NCBI GenBank assembly: GCA_949298195.1
Contig: CASFVT010000014.1
Span: 1 to 44,663, forward strand
Direction: 5' to 3'
Source of the DNA: an uncultured Bacillota bacterium
Lineage (GTDB): Bacteria; Bacillota_I; Bacilli_A; RFN20; CAG-826
DNA: 44,663 nucleotides
Each line of letters opens with the position of its first letter. Position 1 is the stretch's first letter. Shown here piece by piece: positions 14,624 to 22,440 of this stretch. The notes beneath the pieces were generated by a model that did no database searches, was not told the DNA's origin, and worked only from the letters and a program-made list of their open reading frames with translations. Both the position numbers and the translations under genes were made by a program.

Positions 14624-16759
14624 ATGAAGCTAGTAATTGTTGAGTCACCGAAAAAATGCGATACCATCGGACGTTATTTGGGATCCGATTACAAAGTCAT
14701 GGCCTCGCAAGGCCATATCCGCGACTTATCGACCCGTGGACGCGGGGGGCTTGGCATCGACGTCGAACGCGGCTTCGTCCCCGATTTCGTCATCAACCCG
14801 GACAAGAAGAAGATCGTCGACGGTCTCCGCCGAACCGCCCGTTCGGCCGACGAGGTCATCCTCGCCACCGACCCCGACCGGGAGGGGGAGGCCATTTCCT
14901 GGCACCTTGCCCAGGTGCTCGACTTGGACGTGAAGACGACCAAACGACTCCAATTCCATGAGATCACCCGCCCGGCCGTCCTCTCCGCTCTCGAGAATCC
15001 CGGTCTCATCGATATGAACCTCGTCGAGAGTCAAGAGACCCGCCGGATGTATGACCGGATCATCGGTTTCAAGCTTTCCGGGCTATTGCAACGGAAGATG
15101 GATCAGAAATCGGCTGGGCGTGTCCAAAGCGTCACCCTCAAGATGATTTGCGATAACGACGCCGAGATCAAAGCGTTTGTCCCGGAGGAATATTGGACCA
15201 TTTCCATTGACCTAGAAATCGAAGGGAAGATCTATTCCTGCCCCCTCGACAAAGTAAATGGGAAAACGCTAAGCGTCAAAACCGAGGAGGAAGCCGCTGC
15301 CTTGGTCAAGCTCATACCCGAGGAAATCCCCCTTGTCTCGCTTCTCAAGAGCAAGAAGAAGGTTCCGAGCCGTCTACCTCTCATCACCTCGACGATGCAA
15401 CAGGAAGCCTTTTCCCGTTTTGGTTTCTCCACTTCGAAAACCCAGTCGATTGCCCAGCGCCTCTATGAGGGTATGGACATCGCCGGGGAGCACGTCGGTC
15501 TCATTACCTACATGCGTACCGATTCCATTCGGATTTCCCCGGAGTTCTTCGAAAAGCACGCCAAGCCTTTCATCCTTGAGGAATTCGGCCCTGAATACCT
15601 TGGCCGCATCAAGACCGGCATGAACAAGAAGGGCGAGCGGGTCCAGGACGCCCATGAGGCCATCCGGCCGACTGGCACCCACCGAACCCCGGACATCGTC
15701 GCCCGGTATGTGTCCGCCGACGAAGCCAAGCTTTACCGCCTCATCTACGAACGGGCGATGGGCTCTCTCATGAGCGACAAGTTGGTCGAGGTGACGACTG
15801 CTTCCTTTGAGGCCAACGGGCTCTCCTTCAAGATGAGTGGAAACCGTACCCTCTTCTCTGGCTATGAGGCCGTCTATGGGAAAGACCGGGAAAAAGACGA
15901 TGAGCTTCCGAATCTGAGCGAAGGCAAAACCTACGCGGTCAAGGAAGCGAAGAAGGAACAGAAATTCACCAAGGCCCCGGCCCGCTATAGCGAGGCCAAG
16001 GTCGTCAAGATGATGGAAGAGGAGGGCATCGGTCGCCCGTCTACTTACGCCACGACCATCAAGACCCTCATCGCCAGGGGATATGTCACCTCGAATAAAG
16101 GCATCCTCACCCCAACCGAGAACGGTCTTCGTACCACCTTCGTTCTCAACAAGTACTTCCCTGAGATCTTGTCCACCAAGTACACAGCCGGAATGGAGAG
16201 TACCCTCGACGAAATCGAGGAAGGCAAGCGAAGCGAACTGGAAGCGATGGAGGAGTTTTATTATCCGTTCATCACCAAGTTCGAGGAAGTCGAGAAGAAA
16301 ATGTACAAAGATCCCGATCAGGAAACCGGCGAGATGTGCCCCCTGTGCGGCTCCCCCCTCGTCATCAAGAAGAGCCGTTACGGGAGTTTCGTAGCCTGCT
16401 CGAACTACCCGAACTGCCATTACATCAAGCGGGAAGCACGGGAAAAGCCGGTCGAGACCGGTGAGATGTGCCCGAGATGCGGTAAGCCGCTCGTTATCCG
16501 TCACGACCGGAAGGGAAAGGAATTCGTCGCCTGTTCCGGCTACCCGAACTGCAATTACATCAAGGGGAAAGAAGAAAACGCGAAGAAAGTCGCCTATACG
16601 GAGGAAGACTACGTCAAGCCATGTCCCTCTTGTGGGAAGGGCCATCTGGTTCTCAAACACGGCCGCCGCGTCGATTTCCTAGGCTGTACCAACTTTCCGA
16701 AATGCCGTTACCACGAATGGCTGACCGCGAAGGACGGAAGGCGGAAGAAGGACGAATGA
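14624..16759 (+). CDS. topA: DNA topoisomerase I
   Basis: 711 residues from the ATG at 14624 (a TTG at 14615 would add three). The Toprim domain starts KLVIVESPKK and includes DPDREGEA; the catalytic Tyr296 lies in LITYMRTDS. Three C-terminal zinc ribbons follow (CPLCG, CPRCG and CPSCG, each with a second Cys pair in the NYPNC-type motif). The enzyme relaxes negative supercoils. The start was chosen because MKLVIVESP is the family N-terminus. The stop overlaps trmFO by 4 bp. Confidence 0.97.
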   Translation: MKLVIVESPKKCDTIGRYLGSDYKVMASQGHIRDLSTRGRGGLGIDVERGFVPDFVINPDKKKIVDGLRRTARSADEVILATDPDREGEAISWHLAQVLDLDVKTTKRLQFHEITRPAVLSALENPGLIDMNLVESQETRRMYDRIIGFKLSGLLQRKMDQKSAGRVQSVTLKMICDNDAEIKAFVPEEYWTISIDLEIEGKIYSCPLDKVNGKTLSVKTEEEAAALVKLIPEEIPLVSLLKSKKKVPSRLPLITSTMQQEAFSRFGFSTSKTQSIAQRLYEGMDIAGEHVGLITYMRTDSIRISPEFFEKHAKPFILEEFGPEYLGRIKTGMNKKGERVQDAHEAIRPTGTHRTPDIVARYVSADEAKLYRLIYERAMGSLMSDKLVEVTTASFEANGLSFKMSGNRTLFSGYEAVYGKDREKDDELPNLSEGKTYAVKEAKKEQKFTKAPARYSEAKVVKMMEEEGIGRPSTYATTIKTLIARGYVTSNKGILTPTENGLRTTFVLNKYFPEILSTKYTAGMESTLDEIEEGKRSELEAMEEFYYPFITKFEEVEKKMYKDPDQETGEMCPLCGSPLVIKKSRYGSFVACSNYPNCHYIKREAREKPVETGEMCPRCGKPLVIRHDRKGKEFVACSGYPNCNYIKGKEENAKKVAYTEEDYVKPCPSCGKGHLVLKHGRRVDFLGCTNFPKCRYHEWLTAKDGRRKKDE

Positions 16760-18036
16760 AGTCGGTAAACGTCTTTGGGGGTGGTCTCGCCGGAAGCGAG
16801 GCTGCCCATTTCCTTTTGAAGAAGGGTTACGAGGTCTTTCTTTACGAAAGGCGCCCTGCACATTTAGATGGAGCCCATGAGAGCGCCAAACTCGGGGAAC
16901 TCGTTTGCAGTAACTCCCTGAAAAGCCTAAAACTCGACAATGCCTGTGGGCTACTCAAGGCAGAAATGGAGGTTCTGGGTTCCATCATGATGGAAAGCGC
17001 TCGCAAAACCGCCATTAATGCAGGAAATGCACTCGCTGTTGACCGCGATGGATTTTCTTCTTTCATAGATTCGTCCCTGCGGAACAATCCTCATTTCCAC
17101 CTTATCGAAGAAGAAATCGAGACTGTTCCCGAAGACGGGATTTTGGCTACCGGCCCTTTGACCGATGGGCGTCTGCTTTGTGAACTCGAGGGATTTTGTG
17201 GCAATGCCCCTTTGCACTTTTTCGATGCGACATGCCCCATCGTCGATATTGGCAGCGTCAATTTGGACGTCGCTTATTTCAAGAACCGCTTCGAGGAAGG
17301 AAACGGCGACTACCTCAATTGCCCTTTCGACCGCAAAGAGGATTACATTGCCTTCGTTAGGGAACTCGTCAATGCCAAACGGGCCCTTCTCCATGAGGGC
17401 GACGACTCCTATTTTGAAGGGTGCCTCCCCATTGAGGTCATCGCCTCACGGGGCCTTAGCACCCTACGTTTCGGCCCGCTTACCCCCATGGGTCTCGAAA
17501 GGCCTGGTCAGAGGCGGCCCTATGCGGTGGTCCAACTGCGGCCCGACTCGATCATGGGAAATGCCTACAACATGGTCGGCTTCCAGACCAACTTGACCTA
17601 TCCGGAACAAAGACGCGTCTTCTCGATGATCCCCGGACTCGAAAACGCCAAATTCATCCGTTACGGCCTCATGCACCGGAACTCCTATCTTTCCTCGCCC
17701 GAGGTCTTGAACAAAGACCTTTCCTTCAAGAGGAGGCCTTCACTTTTCGCCGCCGGGCAACTAATCGGCGTTGAAGGATACGTCGAAAGCGCGGCCTCCG
17801 GCATCGCCGCGGCCATCTACTACGACCGGAAGTACCGCGGCCTCGATTTCAAACCCATCCCGACCGATACGATGCTCGGGGCTCTCCTCCATTATGTCAC
17901 CCACGCCTCGGCTTCATCATTCTCCCCGATGGCGAGCGTCTATTCCCTCCTTCCCCATGTTACGAAGGACAAACGGTTGGAACTTGCCTCTTCTTGTTTA
18001 AAAAGCATGTCCGATTATGCTTTGATGGTTTCATGA
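16756..18036 (+). CDS. trmFO: Methylenetetrahydrofolate-tRNA-(uracil-5-)-methyltransferase TrmFO (Gid)
   Basis: 426 residues. The FAD-binding GGGLAGSEAA lies at the N-terminus and GELVCSNSLKS follows, with AGQLIGVEGYVESAASG near the C-terminus, shortened here to GVEGYVESAASG. The enzyme forms m5U54 in tRNA using methylene-THF and FADH2. The start ATG at 16756 overlaps the topA stop (ATGA). The frame is open further upstream inside topA but the product would not match the family. It is coupled to xer by another ATGA overlap. Confidence 0.96.
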   Translation: MKSVNVFGGGLAGSEAAHFLLKKGYEVFLYERRPAHLDGAHESAKLGELVCSNSLKSLKLDNACGLLKAEMEVLGSIMMESARKTAINAGNALAVDRDGFSSFIDSSLRNNPHFHLIEEEIETVPEDGILATGPLTDGRLLCELEGFCGNAPLHFFDATCPIVDIGSVNLDVAYFKNRFEEGNGDYLNCPFDRKEDYIAFVRELVNAKRALLHEGDDSYFEGCLPIEVIASRGLSTLRFGPLTPMGLERPGQRRPYAVVQLRPDSIMGNAYNMVGFQTNLTYPEQRRVFSMIPGLENAKFIRYGLMHRNSYLSSPEVLNKDLSFKRRPSLFAAGQLIGVEGYVESAASGIAAAIYYDRKYRGLDFKPIPTDTMLGALLHYVTHASASSFSPMASVYSLLPHVTKDKRLELASSCLKSMSDYALMVS

Positions 18037-18950
18037 ACCGTCCGGAAAGCGAGTTTCTTCAATCCTTGAAAATCCGGGGCTTTTCCCCACGGACCCTCGA
18101 CTCCTATGAACGGGACATCGACCTCTTTTTCGGTTACCTAGACGAAAAGGGGATTCTTTTCGACCAGGCCAACCGTTCGTCTGTGAGCGACTTCCTGGCC
18201 AATGAGCTCCTCCGCGGGGTCTCCCGACGTTCTTCCGCCCGGCGGCTTTCGAGCCTCAGGCAGTTCTATGCCTTTTGCCTGGAAAACGGCTACGTGAAGG
18301 AAAATCCCTTCATTGATGTCCCGTCCCCGAAAACGCCTTTTCGCCTCCCCGATCTCCTTTCCGAGAAAGAGTTTTCCGTCCTCCTCGAAGCCAACGCGAG
18401 GCGGGTTGACGAACTTGCCACCCGGGATACGGCCATCCTCGAGCTAATGTTCGCCTCGGGGATGCGTGCCAGCGAAATCGTCAACATGGATCTTAGCTGG
18501 ATTGATTTCTCGATGCGGGTCATCCGGGTTATCGGGAAAGGCAACAAAGAAAGGATCGTCCCCTTTTCGAAGAGTGCCAGGGAGGCGATGCTTGTCTATC
18601 AGAAAGAGCTTCGCCCAAGCCTTCTCTCGAAGGACCCTCGTGAGAGAAAGAGCAACGCCTTCTTCCTTTCCTCACGCGGCCGTCGATTGACCGTTCGCGG
18701 CCTTGAGTTCATCTTGGCTGAAGTGGAAGCCAAGACTGGCATTCGTCTAGGGCTCCATCCCCACGAACTCCGACACACCTTCGCGACCGAAATGCTCGAG
18801 GGAGGGGCCGATCTCCGCCTCATCCAGGAACTCCTCGGCCACGAATCACTCGACACCACAACCATCTACACCCATGTCTCAACGAAGGCGATGAAAGACG
18901 AATACACGAAGTTCTTCCCTCGGGCAAGAACGAATGACGAAAAGAAGTAG
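18033..18950 (+). CDS. Tyrosine recombinase XerC/XerD type
   Basis: 305 residues. An N-terminal SAM-like core-binding domain precedes the catalytic domain. The active site residues are R145 (GMRASE), K172, H244 and R247 (HPHELRHTF), H270 (LLGHES) and Tyr279; all six are present and sit at the spacing of cellular Xer proteins. It should resolve chromosome dimers at dif. Its position after trmFO corresponds to B. subtilis codV (xerC). The ATG at 18033 is coupled to trmFO. No dif-like site is obvious in the window. Confidence 0.93.
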   Translation: MNRPESEFLQSLKIRGFSPRTLDSYERDIDLFFGYLDEKGILFDQANRSSVSDFLANELLRGVSRRSSARRLSSLRQFYAFCLENGYVKENPFIDVPSPKTPFRLPDLLSEKEFSVLLEANARRVDELATRDTAILELMFASGMRASEIVNMDLSWIDFSMRVIRVIGKGNKERIVPFSKSAREAMLVYQKELRPSLLSKDPRERKSNAFFLSSRGRRLTVRGLEFILAEVEAKTGIRLGLHPHELRHTFATEMLEGGADLRLIQELLGHESLDTTTIYTHVSTKAMKDEYTKFFPRARTNDEKK

Positions 18951-19167
18951 TCCCGCAAAAGGGCCTTGGTTTTGACGATATCGACATTCAAAGCGGCTCG
19001 GTCTGATTTTTTGATGGCTTTCACCCTTTTAGGGTGATAAGATTTCGTCCGGCTCGTCAAAGAGCTAATACGCACCTCGCGGATCCAGCGCCGTGTTCCC
19101 TGATGGGCGAAACAGCTTAAAAAGCGTCAGGGTGGTCAGCTGCTAGAAACGAGGGAGGCATAAACAA
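18951..19167 (+). promoter_or_regulatory. rpsB upstream region with structured leader
   Basis: A 217-bp gap ahead of rpsB. TTGATG (19011-19016) lies upstream of GATAAG/TAAGAT near 19036-19043, with a rather long spacer, and TCACCC-TTTTA-GGGTGA forms a 6-bp inverted repeat between them. Further down, CCCTGA (19098-19103) pairs with TCAGGG (19127-19132), which would form an RNA stem. It is a candidate autoregulatory leader for S2; no known class was recognised. Confidence 0.4.
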
Positions 19168-20199
19168 ATGGAGGTCACCAAAATGAGTGACGAAAAGGAA
19201 ATCGCGGTCGAAGCGACCGCTGTCCCGGCTGAGGAGCCGGGCATGGAACAGGTCGTCCGCGACCACTCGCTCCCCATCATCACGATGCGGAAGCTGCTTG
19301 AGGCCGGTGTCCATTTCGGACATCAGACCCGTCGTTGGAACCCGAAGATGGAACGCTACATCTATGGGGCAAGGAACGGCATCTACATCATCGATTTGAC
19401 CAAGACCGTCGAATGCGTCAACAAGGCCTACAAGACGATGAAGGAAATCGTCGACAAAGGCGGCAAGGTTCTCTTCGTCGGCACCAAGAACTCCTCCCAG
19501 ACCGTCGTCCAGGAAGAGGCCCTTCGCAGCGGGTCGTTCTACATCAATAACCGTTGGCTCGGGGGAACCCTCACCAACTTCCGCACCATCCTCGGCCGCA
19601 TCAAGAAGCTCAAGGAGCTCGAGACGATGGAAGCCGACGGGACTTACGACCGCCTTTCCAAGAAGGAACTTGCCCGTTGCAAGAAACTCCAGGAGAAGCT
19701 TGCCAAGAACCTCGAAGGCATCAAGGAAATGCGGAAGCTCCCGCAGGCCCTTGTCGTCACCGACCCGACCATCGAGGCCATTGCGGTCACCGAAGCCAAG
19801 AAGCTCGGCATCCCCGTCTTCGCCATCTGCGACACGAGTGACGACCCGGAAACGGTCGCCTATCCGCTTCCTTCCAATAACGACGGCGGCAATGCCGTCC
19901 GCCTCCTCGTCTCGGTGATGGCCGATGCCATCGTCGAGAGCAAGGGCGGCGTGACTTCGGTTGCCTACGTCCCGGATAGCGCCGAGGAAGCGACGATGAA
20001 GGACGCCATCCGCAATGCCGACATCGCCAACGAACAACGTAAGGCCGCCATCCGCCAGCAGCGGAAAGAGCGCGAGGAGCGCTATCGTCGGATGCAAGAA
20101 GAACGGGCCGCCCGTTATGCCGCTCGGCAAGCCGCCAAGGCCGCCGAGAACGCCACTCCGGCGACGGAAGCAGCCGAAACCAAGAAAGAAGGAGAATGA
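19168..20199 (+). CDS. rpsB: 30S ribosomal protein S2
   Basis: 343 residues (338 from the alternative start at 19183). The S2 core starts ITMRKLLEAGVHFGHQTRR, shortened here to LLEAGVHFGHQTRRWNP, and NNRWLGGTLTN and ALVVTDP are conserved. About 35 extra acidic residues lie before the core, and the C-terminus carries a long charged helix with an AAKAAENATPA tail. Two in-frame ATGs each have a GGAGG-like site: 19154-19158 for the first and 19170-19174, inside the first codons, for the second. It is followed by tsf after 3 bp, the universal pair. Confidence 0.95.
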   Translation: MEVTKMSDEKEIAVEATAVPAEEPGMEQVVRDHSLPIITMRKLLEAGVHFGHQTRRWNPKMERYIYGARNGIYIIDLTKTVECVNKAYKTMKEIVDKGGKVLFVGTKNSSQTVVQEEALRSGSFYINNRWLGGTLTNFRTILGRIKKLKELETMEADGTYDRLSKKELARCKKLQEKLAKNLEGIKEMRKLPQALVVTDPTIEAIAVTEAKKLGIPVFAICDTSDDPETVAYPLPSNNDGGNAVRLLVSVMADAIVESKGGVTSVAYVPDSAEEATMKDAIRNADIANEQRKAAIRQQRKEREERYRRMQEERAARYAARQAAKAAENATPATEAAETKKEGE

Positions 20200-20202
20200 A
20201 TC

Positions 20203-21057
20203 ATGGCCGATCAGAACACCATCGAGCTCATCAAGACCCTCCGAGCCCGGACCGGAGCGGGGATGATGGATTGCAAACACGCTCTCGAAGCCAATGACTT
20301 CGATGTCGAGAAATCCATCGACTGGCTTCGGGAGAAGGGCATCGCCAAGCAGGCGAAGCGGGCTGGCCGTACGGCTGCCGAAGGCCTCACCGCGGTTCGC
20401 ATTTGCCCCAAATGCGGGAAGGGCGTTGTGGCCGAAATCAACTGCGAGACCGACTTCGTTGCCAATAGCGACAAATTCCACGAACTCGTCGATTCCGTCA
20501 TGACTTACATCATGGAGAACGAGCCGAAGGATCTCGAGGAAGCCAAAGCCGGAACCACGACCGCCTTCACCGATGCGGCCTTGGCCGTCGGCGAAAAACT
20601 CGATCTCCGGCGGTTTGCCATCGTCCACCGGGCTGAAGGGGAAGGCCTCGGAAGCTACATCCACATGGGTGGAAAGATCTCCGTCCTCGTTCACCTAGCC
20701 AAGGAAGACGAGGCCCTGGCCAATAGCCTAGCGATGCACATCGCGGCCAATAACCCGCTCTACCTCGCGTTGGAATCCGTCCCGGCTGCCGACCGCGAGC
20801 GCGAACTCCAGATTGCCAAGACGGAGGTTGCCAACGATCCCAAGCTCGTTAGCAAACCGGACAATGTGAAGGCAACCATCGCCGAACGGAAGGTCGACAA
20901 GGCCCTCTCCGCCTATTGCCTCCTCCTTCAGGATTATCTCTTCGAACCGGGGAAGAAGGTCGGGGAAGTCCTCAAGGAAAAGGGCAACGAGGTCAAGGGC
21001 TTCGTCCGTTTCCAAGTCGGGGACGGCATCAGCAAGGACCCGAACCAAGAAGATTAA
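20203..21057 (+). CDS. tsf: Elongation factor Ts
   Basis: 284 residues. The N-terminal UBA-like domain has LRARTGAGMMDCKHAL, and INCETDFVAN is the core signature. It exchanges GDP for GTP on EF-Tu. A segment RICPKCGKG sits just before the core signature, where most homologues have a short hydrophobic loop; the CxxC pair with the Cys of the INCETD motif could bind a metal, though this is inference. A GGAG lies upstream of the ATG, 3 bp after rpsB. Confidence 0.96.
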   Translation: MADQNTIELIKTLRARTGAGMMDCKHALEANDFDVEKSIDWLREKGIAKQAKRAGRTAAEGLTAVRICPKCGKGVVAEINCETDFVANSDKFHELVDSVMTYIMENEPKDLEEAKAGTTTAFTDAALAVGEKLDLRRFAIVHRAEGEGLGSYIHMGGKISVLVHLAKEDEALANSLAMHIAANNPLYLALESVPAADRERELQIAKTEVANDPKLVSKPDNVKATIAERKVDKALSAYCLLLQDYLFEPGKKVGEVLKEKGNEVKGFVRFQVGDGISKDPNQED

Positions 21058-21066
21058 ACAAGATAG

Positions 21067-21097
21067 CGGCGCGTTTCCCCTTGGGAGCGCGCCGTTT
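21067..21097 (+). terminator. Hairpin after tsf, terminator-like
   Basis: CGGCGCG (21067-21073) pairs with CGCGCCG (21088-21094), and an inner TCCC/GGGA stem makes the hairpin nearly continuous. Only a short T run follows, and the pyrH -10 box begins 4 bp later, so termination may be partial. Confidence 0.65.
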
Positions 21098-21098
21098 G

Positions 21099-21104
21099 TA
21101 TAAT
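21099..21104 (+). promoter_or_regulatory. -10 box for pyrH-frr
   Basis: A consensus TATAAT (21099-21104) is followed at once by TGGAGG, the ribosome binding site of pyrH. The start codon is at 21115. No clear -35 box is seen; the position falls in the tsf hairpin. Confidence 0.45.
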
Positions 21105-21114
21105 TGGAGGGCTT

Positions 21115-21837
21115 ATGGAATCGATATACCGGAAAATCGTCGTCAAGCTCTCGGGCGAGGCCTTGGCCGACGAACACGACCAAACGATCCTCGACCGAGA
21201 TCTGCTCAAGAAAATCGCCAAGACGATAAAAGAGGCCCACGAGCTGGGAACCGAGGTCTCGGTCGTCGTCGGGGCTGGGAACATCTGGCGGGGACGGCTT
21301 GCTGAGAAGGTCGGAATCGAACGCTCGACCGGCGACTACATGGGAATGCTCGGGACCATCATCAATGCCCTCGCCCTCCAAAGCGCTTTCGAGGAAGCCG
21401 GTCTTTCGACCCGGGTCATGTCGGCCATCGACGTACCGCAGGTCTGCGAACCGTATATCAGGCGGAAAGCCATTTCCCATCTCGAAAAAGGACGGGTCGT
21501 CATCTTCGCGGGGGGGACCGGCAACCCGTTCTTCACGACCGATTCGACGGCAACCCTTCGGGCCCTCGATATCGGGGCCGATGCCATCCTCATGGGGAAG
21601 AACGGTGTCAAAGGCGTCTACGACAAAGATCCCCGGACCAATACGGATGCCAAGTTCCTCGAACACGTATCCTTTCAGGAGGTTGTCGAGCGCAAACTCG
21701 GGGTGATGGACCTCACCGCGGTCGCGATGCTCGAATCTAGCCCCATCAAGATCCACGTCTATAATATGGAAGACCCAGATGCCCTGATTTCGATTCTGAA
21801 GGGCCGGAAAATAGGGACGGTCATCAGCAAGGAGTGA
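21115..21837 (+). CDS. pyrH: UMP kinase
   Basis: 240 residues of the amino acid kinase family. The N-terminal KIVVKLSGEALA, VVVGAGNIWRG and DYMGMLGTIINALALQ motifs are those of bacterial UMP kinases, as is FAGGTGNPFFTTDS near the middle. It makes UDP from UMP. GGAGG (21106-21110) lies 4 bp before the ATG. frr follows after 4 bp, the conserved pair. Confidence 0.97.
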   Translation: MESIYRKIVVKLSGEALADEHDQTILDRDLLKKIAKTIKEAHELGTEVSVVVGAGNIWRGRLAEKVGIERSTGDYMGMLGTIINALALQSAFEEAGLSTRVMSAIDVPQVCEPYIRRKAISHLEKGRVVIFAGGTGNPFFTTDSTATLRALDIGADAILMGKNGVKGVYDKDPRTNTDAKFLEHVSFQEVVERKLGVMDLTAVAMLESSPIKIHVYNMEDPDALISILKGRKIGTVISKE

Positions 21838-21841
21838 TTCC

Positions 21842-22387
21842 ATGGACCAGTATGTCAAGGAAGCCCAGGAGAAGATGGGCAAGTCGATCGAGAGCTTCAA
21901 GCACGCCCTCGGCAAACTCAGGAGCGGTCGGGCCAATCCCGCGATGCTCGTCGGTATCATGTGCGACTATTACGGGGAGAAGATGGACATCACCTCCCTG
22001 TCCTCGATCTCGATGCCCGAACCCCGCCAGCTCTTGGTCAAGCCCTATAGCCGGGACGACATCAAAACCATCGCCTCGGCCATCGCCGCGGCCAACATCG
22101 GGATCAATCCGCAAGTAGAAGCCGATTGCATCCGCCTCATCGTCCCGCCCCTTACCGAGGACACCAGAAAGGATCTGGCCAAGCAAGCCAAGTCCTTGAG
22201 CGAGGAGGCGAAGGTTTCAGTAAGGAACCTGCGTCGGGATTACCTCGACCTCCTCAAAAACGACGACACCATGAGCGACGACTACAAGGACCGCGTGGAA
22301 GCCGACATCCAGAAAGTCGTTGAAAATTCAAACAAGCAAATCGAGGAAATCCTTGCCGAAAAGCAGAAGGAAATCATGACGATTTGA
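21842..22387 (+). CDS. frr: Ribosome recycling factor
   Basis: 181 residues, close to the usual 185. LRSGRANPAML is the family signature, and PLTEDTRKDLAKQAK together with VRNLRRD is conserved. It splits post-termination ribosomes together with EF-G. It is the last core gene before the galactosidase insert; in B. subtilis uppS would follow directly. A shared terminator lies downstream. Confidence 0.97.
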   Translation: MDQYVKEAQEKMGKSIESFKHALGKLRSGRANPAMLVGIMCDYYGEKMDITSLSSISMPEPRQLLVKPYSRDDIKTIASAIAAANIGINPQVEADCIRLIVPPLTEDTRKDLAKQAKSLSEEAKVSVRNLRRDYLDLLKNDDTMSDDYKDRVEADIQKVVENSNKQIEEILAEKQKEIMTI

Positions 22388-22412
22388 TTACCTTACATTT
22401 ATTTTTGAACGT

Positions 22413-22440
22413 AAATCCCGGCTCTTCAGTCGGGATTTTT
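22413..22440. terminator. Terminator between frr and the convergent galactosidase gene
   Basis: AAATCCCG (22413-22420) pairs with CGGGATTT (22431-22438) around a 10-nt loop, followed on the plus strand by more T residues. The alpha-galactosidase stop codon (22426-22428) lies in the loop, so the hairpin probably serves both strands, with the better T tract for frr. Confidence 0.8.

Noticed and set aside
15374..16660. 428-codon minus-strand frame opposite topA
   Set aside because: Shadow frame; topA is full length with all motifs and zinc ribbons.
19117..20694. 525-codon minus-strand frame opposite rpsB and tsf
   Set aside because: It spans two certain ribosomal-factor genes; a GC-driven open frame.
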